From assembly GCA_019359415.1 (NCBI GenBank), contig JAHHHH010000029.1, positions 1 through 64,000 of the forward strand: a stretch of 64,000 nt of DNA, in the 5' to 3' direction. The stretch comes from Iphinoe sp. HA4291-MV1 (GTDB lineage: Bacteria; Cyanobacteriota; Cyanobacteriia; Cyanobacteriales; Nostocaceae). This document shows, piece by piece, positions 19,601 through 27,100 of the stretch. Positions within the stretch are counted from its first letter, which is position 1; the number at the start of each line of letters is the position of its first letter. Both the position numbers and the translations under genes were made by a program. The notes beneath the pieces are model-generated. The model was given only the letters and a program-made list of their open reading frames with translations, was not told the origin of the DNA and made no database searches.

Positions 19601-21370
19601 GTGGACAGAAAATTCTGTTTCAGCCGCGATGAGAACTGCAACATTTGCACCTTCTTTGATTTTCGCATCTTTCAGAGCGCGATCGGCGACTTTCAGAAGT
19701 AAGAGTTGTTGCGGGTTCAGCTTAGATAGTTCATTCGGGGGGATTTTGTAAGATAGGGTATCGATTTCTAAATCTTGGATGTATGCTCCTACTGGTGCTT
19801 TACCATCTGGCATGCCATACTTCTTGAGTAAGTCTTGTTGCTCTTCTAAGCCATGCCATCTGTCAGGTGGAAGAGATATAAAATGCTGTGTTCCGTCATA
19901 AATACTGCGGTCAAAAGCATCTAACCCATTGCAGGAACCAAAAAAGGCATCCATACCCACAATGGCGATTTTAGCAGGTTGCACGGGTGCATTTCCTTGT
20001 CCCACCTCTTCTACGTTTCCTTCTTCCAAAATCATATGAGCGTTGGTTCCACCAAAACCAAATGCACTGAGAACTGCTCGTTTGACTGGTCCTTTCTGGG
20101 ACCATTTGGCGGTACTTGTGACAATTCTTTGAGGTGAAATGACGTTATTTTCTGTCCCTATGGGGTCAGTGACATGAATTGTCGGGGGGATGACACCCTT
20201 GGACATACTTAAAAGCATCTTAATCAAGTTAACCGAGCCAGCAGCGACTAGCAAATGACCAACATTTGCTTTGACAGAACCGACTAGAGGTGTTGCTTGA
20301 TGCTGACCAAAGAAAGTTTCTATTGAGTTGAATTCTGTGGTATCACCTAATAATGTCCCAGTCGCATGGCACTCCATGTAATCAATATCTTTTGGACTGA
20401 TTTGTGCCTCTTTATACGCGCGTTCAAACGCGAGAATTTGTCCTTTAGAATTGGGACTGAGAAAATGTTTCCCTCGACCATCATTGGAAAGTCCAGTACC
20501 GGAAATGGTAGCATAAATGCGATCGCCATCTCGTACTGCATCGCTATATCGTTTCAGTACGACTATTCCAACTCCATCAGCGGTAATGAGTCCTCTGGAG
20601 GATTTGTCTAGGGGACGACTGAGATCATTGTCTTCTGGATATCCTTGAACACCGGAAAACAACATCCGTAAAAACAGAGGATCAGAACAGCTAATTCCCC
20701 CAGCCAACATCAAATCAGCTTTGTGTGTCCATAAATAATGAGACGCAAGCTTAGCAGCATACAATGGTGATGAACAAGCAGCATCAATGCACAAATGAAT
20801 CTTGGATAGAGCAAGAGCTTGGGCAATGATAGCAGCTGGCAAACCGGAAACCATTGCGTTGTAAATTGAAGCTTGGGCAGATGCGCTCATTGAAGCCAAA
20901 TCGAATTCTTCACACTGCAAAAGCTCTCTCAGTACAGGCGTTAGCACCTGCTGATATATAGGAGCAAATAATTGATTAGATAACTTTGTGGGTAAGGAGA
21001 GAGTTCCTAATATCACTCCACATTTTGCGAGAACAGTTTCATTTCCTAAATACCCACTATGTTGCAAAGCTTGTTTCGCAACATCAAGTGACCATTGAAA
21101 GGTATTGTCTAAACTTTGCAGAAAGTCTGCTGGTAGCTTGTATCCTGTTGGATCAAACTGAAAGTCGCGGATGAATGCTCCTTTCAAAGAATAGATTTTT
21201 TCTGGTTTCCCTTTGACCGGGTCATAAAAAACTTGTGGATCTACTCCTATTTCTTCAACAGTCACTGAGGATGTTGAGTCTTTCTGCTGGATAAGATTCT
21301 GCCAGAATTCTTCAGGATTTTTGGCATCAGGAAACAGACATGAAAACCCAATGATTGCTATTTTTTCCAC
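16613..21370 (-). CDS. hglC: HglC-type polyketide synthase (KS, chain-length-factor-like KS, AT)
   Basis: A 1585-aa megasynthase. KS1 occupies about residues 1-455 with active-site Cys near 198 (IDAACSSPLY), His in ECHATGT and SVKANVGHLLVAAG. A second KS-like unit (about 465-925) has lost the nucleophile: the matching site reads TSGENSAFKV, as in chain-length-factor partners of PfaC/PfaB-type synthases, while ANIGHTYVASG is kept. An acyltransferase-like unit (about 1000-1400) has YVFGYSLGETSMMS (Ser near 1148). The last ~170 residues are Gln/Asn/Ser-rich and probably disordered. Together with HglE it would elongate the chain iteratively. The hglC name follows the order seen in Anabaena; hglC/hglD naming could be swapped. 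Confidence 0.83.
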   Translation of the reverse strand: MEKIAIIGFSCLFPDAKNPEEFWQNLIQQKDSTSSVTVEEIGVDPQVFYDPVKGKPEKIYSLKGAFIRDFQFDPTGYKLPADFLQSLDNTFQWSLDVAKQALQHSGYLGNETVLAKCGVILGTLSLPTKLSNQLFAPIYQQVLTPVLRELLQCEEFDLASMSASAQASIYNAMVSGLPAAIIAQALALSKIHLCIDAACSSPLYAAKLASHYLWTHKADLMLAGGISCSDPLFLRMLFSGVQGYPEDNDLSRPLDKSSRGLITADGVGIVVLKRYSDAVRDGDRIYATISGTGLSNDGRGKHFLSPNSKGQILAFERAYKEAQISPKDIDYMECHATGTLLGDTTEFNSIETFFGQHQATPLVGSVKANVGHLLVAAGSVNLIKMLLSMSKGVIPPTIHVTDPIGTENNVISPQRIVTSTAKWSQKGPVKRAVLSAFGFGGTNAHMILEEGNVEEVGQGNAPVQPAKIAIVGMDAFFGSCNGLDAFDRSIYDGTQHFISLPPDRWHGLEEQQDLLKKYGMPDGKAPVGAYIQDLEIDTLSYKIPPNELSKLNPQQLLLLKVADRALKDAKIKEGANVAVLIAAETEFSVHQLQQRWNLSWQIKEGLIAGEISLPEDKIAQLETIVKDSLHHTVETSEYLSYIANIMASRISSLWDLTGPTFTITSGENSAFKVLEIAQMLLSAGEVDAVLVGAVDLAGGVENILLRNQVAQINTGVNTLSYDQKANGWTVGEGAGAVVLKRHDTAKKESDRIYAVVDAISFAQQYSTSNDLHNRLTTPDAAAVNSVSQQAFQVAGIKPTDIEYLEVCGSGIPQEDEAEIEGLVQAYPSEKNGLHCAIGSVKANIGHTYVASGIASLIKTALCLHHRYIPATPKWSGVKNQEVWQGSPFYVTPESRPWFLGKDAKKRVAAINSIGMDGTYAHVILSEEAEQTQRHSKYLEQTPYYLFPIAGQNRSDLLDQINALKTTIENCTSLNVAASQTFALYKERVEANYALAILGRNKNELAREIEAALKGVNNAFERSEDWQTPTGSYFTAKPLGKKAGVAYVYPAAVNSYLGIGRTLFRFFPRVHDDLVIKSLFSLFAEVSQLVFPRSLNKLSTRQLENLEQQLLNNSLAIFETDMAFARLITTIIRDDFRVKPKYVFGYSLGETSMMSSMGVWSNFSQGISAFHASPLFGDRISGPKNAVREYWGLPSVQQSPDDDFWSTYLLMATPSQVKECLKNENRVYMTQINTPEEVLIAGDIAACQRVIQTLGCNAFRAPFNHAIHSEPMRSEYDEIVRVNTLPSHNIPGIVFYSAAEYQPITLDSDVIGRSLAKNLCQQLDFPRLVNRVYEDGARIFIEAGSGNVCSRWIDKILENKEHITVPLNRRGIDDHASIIRALAKLLSHRVSLDLSPLYSQTTETSSQHKPTVKTLTLGGNRIVTKILSDENRKIFQNLAIKKPLHRVSNQQQNIPLAKDFELTNSHNDRSHHRNIILSTPKQEEENVKNTINNSFESREQLQSGKSTVAQEIIFQSIPHPTTTTQKLNDSTPQLNLNQSQYEKFITNHSKVHKAHDNFLQSRQEFSQQISEIIQLQLACVENLLNQ

Positions 21371-21568
21371 GGATTACGTTCCTTGTTTTGAATGATTCAA
21401 CAAGATGTATTAGATATGTTGGAGAAATAATTGGCGTTGCTGAATGTGAGTATGAAATGACAAAATCAACAACTAACACTGGCTCTCTGCGTCTGGTGCG
21501 CCTCTGCGCGAAATTCAATTCATACTGTCGCTCAGCAACGTCCTATTTTATGAACTCTCTCTAGTTCT

Positions 21569-23311
21569 TTAGCCTCTCAGAGATTGAGTCGGTATAATAA
21601 TGCCCTTACCTCCCAACAGACGCGAGCAGACTTGTCCTTGGGAATCGTGTACGATAAAATCGGCAATGACGCTACTTGATGTTTTCGCCTTTACTTCGCA
21701 GGAAACGTAAAAAGGTGTATTGCAGGGAGTCTGAGTGTATTGCTCATATTTTTGAATTCCTGCGGGTAAGCATATTTCTTGATGAAAATGCTGCATCCAA
21801 ATCCATAAGGGATGGGTACTTAGGTCAATTGAATAGGGATTAACCCACGCAACTGGAAACTGTCCTTGTTGTTTATCTGTCATTTCATGCCAAACGCACT
21901 CAGTTGTGATTTTTTCCGAGCTAATATTTAAAACCCTAGTGAGTTCTTGAAAGGAGGCTCCATGAAAGAGAGGAAAGAATGATGATGTTTGGGTTTGATA
22001 AAAATATTTGCCAGTCATGGTGATGATGTTATCTTCTTCAAGATTTAATTGCTCGCAAGTGGGAAGTTCAGGCAGTTTTTGCACTAGCTGAACTTGAGCA
22101 ATACTGAAATGATAATTAGTTTTACCTTCAGGGGTTTTACTCCATATTTTTGCTTGAAAGATAATTTCCTGTGAATCAGTTTTAGAAATTTCTTGTAGGT
22201 CGAGAATATATTCATCTGCTAAGGTTTCATTAAAAGTAATCCCCTTCAACACTTTGAAATCTGTGTTGCTGAAAAATCTATAACCTGGATAAAGTTGTTC
22301 GCAGGAATCAACAATCCATGACACCGCACAAGTTGCTGGTAAAACTGGCTTATCAGCAATGATATGGTCGAGTAAAAATGGATTGGCTTCAAATGAAAGT
22401 TTGCGCCTGATGCGATAGGTTCGCAGTTGAGAGTCTAGCGGTGCTGGAGGCGGAATAAGAGGACTACCAATGACAACTTGTGCTGTTTTGTGATTAGCAG
22501 GATGCAGCTCGTTGACAAGCATTTGTGTCCCAACTTCGACAGGGAGAATATCAATACCCCGTCGGGCAAATTCTTTTTTCAATTGCGGTGTCACCATACC
22601 GCTATCCCAACCACCCCAATTTATTGCGACAACGTGACATTCGGGGTAGCGTTGCTTAACGAGATGGGCTGATTTGTTGAGAATTTCGTTAGCGATCGCG
22701 TAGTCTGTTTGACCAATATTACCGTAAAAGCCTGTGACTGAGGAAAACAAAACCAAATACTCAAGTTGACTAGGTTGGACACAACAGAGAAGATTTTCTA
22801 GACCTTTAACTTTGGCAGTATAAACCTTCTCAAAATCCTGTTCTGTTTTCTTTTCAATCAATTTATCAGCTAAATTGCCAGCACCGTGTATGATGCCAGT
22901 AATCGGTCCAGTACGCTCAATTACAGTAGCAAGTTTCTGTTTTAAGTCATGTCCATCAGTGACATCAACGCTTAAATATTCGGCATGACCTCCTACTTGT
23001 TGAATGGCTTCTAAAGTCTGTTTAATTTCTCTATTCGAGATGATTTTGTTATATAGGTTTTGTACATTCATTGGTGTGGGTTTCTCTCCCAGTGAGAGAA
23101 GGTCTTCCATAATACGTTTTTTTAACACTGGTTCGTCAAAACAATCTTTAGCCCAATCTGGTTCTTTGTCTAAGAGTTCGGAACGACCTATGAGAATAAA
23201 TTTACAAGGATAGTGTTGTGCTAATTTGATGGTACATTTAGCTGTAATGCCTTTCGCTCCACCACTAACGAGGAAAACTGATGTAGAAGGAGTCTTGGTT
23301 GTTAGTGTCAT
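21569..23311 (-). CDS. hglD: HglD-type ketoreductase plus dehydratase protein
   Basis: A 580-aa protein. Residues 1-290 are an SDR-type PKS ketoreductase: VFLVSGGAKGITAKCTIKLA (NADPH site), IIHGAGNLADKLIEKK, YLVLFSSVTGFYGNIGQTDY (Ser near 191, Tyr near 203). Residues about 310-580 form a hot-dog dehydratase-like region starting with NPFLLDHIIADKPVLPATCA, whose His is the expected catalytic residue; the second hot-dog half is weaker (FFPLFHGASFQEL). It would reduce and dehydrate beta-keto intermediates. It begins with the catalytic KR half only; the structural KR half appears to be the C-terminus of HglE. It shows operon spacing to hglC (200 bp). Confidence 0.82.
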   Translation of the reverse strand: MTLTTKTPSTSVFLVSGGAKGITAKCTIKLAQHYPCKFILIGRSELLDKEPDWAKDCFDEPVLKKRIMEDLLSLGEKPTPMNVQNLYNKIISNREIKQTLEAIQQVGGHAEYLSVDVTDGHDLKQKLATVIERTGPITGIIHGAGNLADKLIEKKTEQDFEKVYTAKVKGLENLLCCVQPSQLEYLVLFSSVTGFYGNIGQTDYAIANEILNKSAHLVKQRYPECHVVAINWGGWDSGMVTPQLKKEFARRGIDILPVEVGTQMLVNELHPANHKTAQVVIGSPLIPPPAPLDSQLRTYRIRRKLSFEANPFLLDHIIADKPVLPATCAVSWIVDSCEQLYPGYRFFSNTDFKVLKGITFNETLADEYILDLQEISKTDSQEIIFQAKIWSKTPEGKTNYHFSIAQVQLVQKLPELPTCEQLNLEEDNIITMTGKYFYQTQTSSFFPLFHGASFQELTRVLNISSEKITTECVWHEMTDKQQGQFPVAWVNPYSIDLSTHPLWIWMQHFHQEICLPAGIQKYEQYTQTPCNTPFYVSCEVKAKTSSSVIADFIVHDSQGQVCSRLLGGKGIIIPTQSLRG

Positions 23312-23479
23312 AAGTTCACCGTAGAGCTTGTCTTTTTGTTAATCAATCAAGATTGATGTTTTAGCTGTCTTTTAACTTTCAAGGAAAATACAATTCTTCC
23401 AAAAGTCTGCATTTTTTATATGAAACCGCAGATAAACGCAGATGAGAAGAGACAATTTTTGACTCTTTCTGCAAAAAGT

Positions 23480-23947
23480 TTATTTTTGAGATACGTTCAA
23501 TTGTTGTTGAAGATTTATGCGAGTATCTGGAGTTTCTAAAGGCGGCGTTTCTTGAGGCGGAGGTAAAGTTAGTGCAGCTACAATTAAGGCTAATACTATC
23601 ATGATAGCCGCTATAATTGGAAGTAAGTTATCATGATTTTCTGCATTTTGATAATAAGAAGAGACAAGTGAAGAAAGAAGTCGAATATCACCAAAATCTC
23701 TTTCGTTAGGTAATAGTCTAATGGAGGAATGATATGTTTTGTAGCCATCGGCTTCTATTTTTATTTCTCCTTCCAGAACACTACTGTTATCAAATGGAAC
23801 TTGAAATTTATAAATTCCTTCCAAGTCACTATAGACAATACGTGAATAACTCGACAAATGAATTGAGATTTTAGCTCCACTTATAGGAGCTTGTTTCTCT
23901 CTATCGAGAACGCGACCAAGATAATGAATTTCTTGATTATTAGGCAT
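23480..23947 (-). CDS. Membrane protein with carboxypeptidase-regulatory-like domain
   Basis: 155 aa from ATG 23947 (a longer frame to 24001 is repeat-derived). Residues 5-90 look like a carboxypeptidase regulatory/peptidase-associated beta-sandwich: VLDREKQAPISGAKISIHL, YSDLEGIYKFQVP, EADGYKTYHSSI. A transmembrane helix follows (LLPIIAAIMIVLALIVAALTL, about 113-133) with a Pro-rich tail. It sits inside the hgl operon between hglE and hglD. Function is unknown; it could tether the soluble synthase to a membrane or interact with the chaperone/export side, which is inference from position and the single membrane span. Confidence 0.65.
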   Translation of the reverse strand: MPNNQEIHYLGRVLDREKQAPISGAKISIHLSSYSRIVYSDLEGIYKFQVPFDNSSVLEGEIKIEADGYKTYHSSIRLLPNERDFGDIRLLSSLVSSYYQNAENHDNLLPIIAAIMIVLALIVAALTLPPPQETPPLETPDTRINLQQQLNVSQK

Positions 23948-24112
23948 AGTTTCCAGTGAGAAGGTAGAGGAGGAAAAGGGGACGGGGGGACAAGGGGACA
24001 AGGAGAGCTCTAGAGCAGAGGAGATGTTGGCGCAGCCTCCCCGACAGGGGAAGAGTCAACGTCCACTGGCTCTTTCCTCCAATCCCCCCATCCCCTCATC
24101 TTCCCTATCTTG

Positions 24113-27100
24113 TTAAATTTCGGGAGTACTAATTAGAGTGACTCGTCCCTGTGAACTGTAAGCAACTTCAGTAATATAACGATCAGGGTCGTGTAGCTCA
24201 GCAAAAATGTGCCGTGCTGACTCGTCTGCATCAATGTGAGGACTCAAATCAATTGCTCGACAAAACACCTTTTGCCATTCCCAATTGAGAGTCTTGGTTA
24301 ATCCAAATAAACCTGCACTTATGGGACCAAAGTTAACACTTTGTCCTAACCCAAAGGCTCCATCAAGATGAGTAACAGTGCAAAAACAACTACGTCCATA
24401 ATGTGTGGCTTCATTGAGGGATTTTTTTAGGTGTTTCGCCATGAGAAAGACGTGCTTGACAATTGCTTTTTCCTCTTCAAGATAGGGAATTTTGCCGTTG
24501 CAGGTGACTTCAAATAAGGGATTTAAATGGATAAAAGCATTAATCGGACCATATTGAGTGGAGATGGTGGCTAGTTGTTGTTGGAGATGTTCCTCACTTA
24601 AATCAGCGAGATTTACGCGATCAACTCCTGGGGGTAAAGGTGAGTGTTGTGGAATGAGCGATCGGGGAAAACTTAGAACAACAATTTTCCAGCCTTGTTC
24701 GGTGAGGAATTGAGCCAATTTGGAAGTGGTGAGGGAGCCATCATCAGTGAGTAAACCGATGTGTCCCTCTGGTAAGGTGAACTCTAAAAAATCCGGTTGA
24801 GGCAGGATTTTTAATCTGACTTGACGACGAAGGGTACTGTTGTTTAAGTTACCCGATGGGTTGGAGGGCTGGTTCAGAAACTTTTTTTTTTCCGTACCAA
24901 CTAACTTTTGCAGATACTCCACTATTTGACCGATGGTACGCAGTTCTCCCAGTTCTTCCACATTCGGTTGGGGTAAGTTGGGGTACATCTCCTGCATTGT
25001 CCCCAAAATTTCTACACGCTTAATGGAGTCAATCCCTAAGTCTGCCTCCATATCCATGCTCAAATCTAGCATTTCTACTGGGTAACCCGTCTTTTCACTT
25101 GTAATTGCTAACAAGGTTTGACCCAAGTCTGATAAATCTGTGTCCGCTGCTTCTGCTTCTGCACTAACTGAGATACTTTCGGTGACTGAGGTGGAGAAAG
25201 AAGGGGGGGTGGAAAGATGGGGTGTTTGCTCAGCGTCTTTGAAGAAGTCTGGAGTGAGGGAATAATTCTCGGTTTCCACTTGCTCCTGTATTCTTGCGTC
25301 CTCTTGTATAGAAATAGCAGTTTCTACAGCTATAGATTGAGCGGCAATGAATGAAGAAGTAGTGGATTGGAGACATTCGACAATTTGACCGATGGTGCGT
25401 AGTTCTCCCAGTTCTTCCACATTTGGTTTAGGCAAGTCTGGGTACATTTCTTGCATTGTTCCCAGAATTTCCACGCGTTTAATGGAGTCAATCCCTAAAT
25501 CTGCCTCCATATCCATGCTCATATCTAACATCTCGACTGGGTAACCTGTTTTGTCACTGATGATGGCTAACAAGTTTTTCCCCAAATCAGCAACATTTAC
25601 ACTGACACTAGAGGTCATTGTAGGAGAATCTGTCGGAGCAGGTTCTGTCCTGAGTGCTAAAGTTTCAGTCACTACAGGTGAGGAGATGGGACCAACGGAT
25701 GGGGTAGCAGATGTAACGGATAAGTTATCTGTGGGACTGACTGAGAACTCATTCGCACTAACAAAATCTGTTGCTTTATGTATCTGCGTTTGAGTGCCAA
25801 CTTCTACAACTGAATACAATTGTGTATCCCTTTTGACTGTGGGTTGTGCTTCAGTTGTTGATATCTGATGAGTGGGAGGAACTGGGCTGTCTTGTTTAGT
25901 CGTTGTTGTGTCTAAAGCAATGAGAGATTCACGTTTTTTATTATTTGCGGCTGTTGTTTTATCAAGAGAAACTACAGGTTGAGTTATTGCCAGCTTATCA
26001 TTGACAAGCTGTGAATACTCTTGCTGTATCAGTTGGAAAAAGTTTTTGGTGTATTCTACCTGAGTATTGAGATATTGTTCGTGAACACGTAGAGTTTCAC
26101 CTTGTTGAGAGTGAAACTGCATCATGCTATGCTCTAAGCTTTCCATAAGAACTGGCTTGAGCTTTGCAGTTTCCTCTGAGGATTTGCTGTTGGCAAACAA
26201 AGAATTCTGCTGCTGCATCAGTTGGAAAAAGGTTTTGGCATATTCCATCTGATGGTTGAGATAGTGTCCGTGAACTTGTAAACTCTCGCTTTGATTTTGC
26301 TGAAATTGTGTGAGGACGTATTCTAAGCTTGCTAAAACTTGTTGGTTATTTACGGATTGGTCTGGATTTGTTTGCATTTTTGGCTGTGGATGTGGAATGG
26401 ATTGAGATGAGGGGGATGAGGGGGATGAGGAAGAGGCTTCTAATTTTGAATTTTGAATTTTGAATTTTGAATTGTCTTGTCCTCCTTTTCCATTCGTTCC
26501 CTTGTCCTCAATCTTCTGGTTGGCAGGAAGTAGGGATTTATTTATGTGCCCGTTACTTTGTATAACCGTTGCTGGGGGAGTGGCGGTGATGGTGGTGAGT
26601 GTCGCTGAGAGTGACTTGGAGTCAGTATGAGCATTATTTTCAGATGTGCTTGCAGGCAATTTCACTTTGTGCCCATCGTGCAAAGCTTGCTCAAATGCCA
26701 TTTTTGTTTTTTCTGACACGTAGTTGATGCCGTTTAAACGCACGCTCAATCCCTTGCTTTTCTCAGTTGCAGGTATAGATTGTGGCAGTTGGTAAGGGTC
26801 GAGGTTTTTTAAGGACAAACCAGCAACACGTAACTGTACGACAGCTTCCCTTAAAGAGCGATCGCTGTCTTTTTGGCTACTGGGGTTCAAAGCGACAGTT
26901 AAGTGAGGGCGATCGCCTAGAATCTCTTTCACCAAACCTGTGAGAATTTTCTTTGGACCAAATTCAACAAAACAAGAACCACCTGCAGCATAAATATTTT
27001 CAATTTCCTGCTTAAACAGCACCGCATTAGAAAGGTGAGTTTCTAAAATTCTTTGAATATCTGCTGCTTCTTTGGGGTACTGCCTTCCTGTCACATTGCT

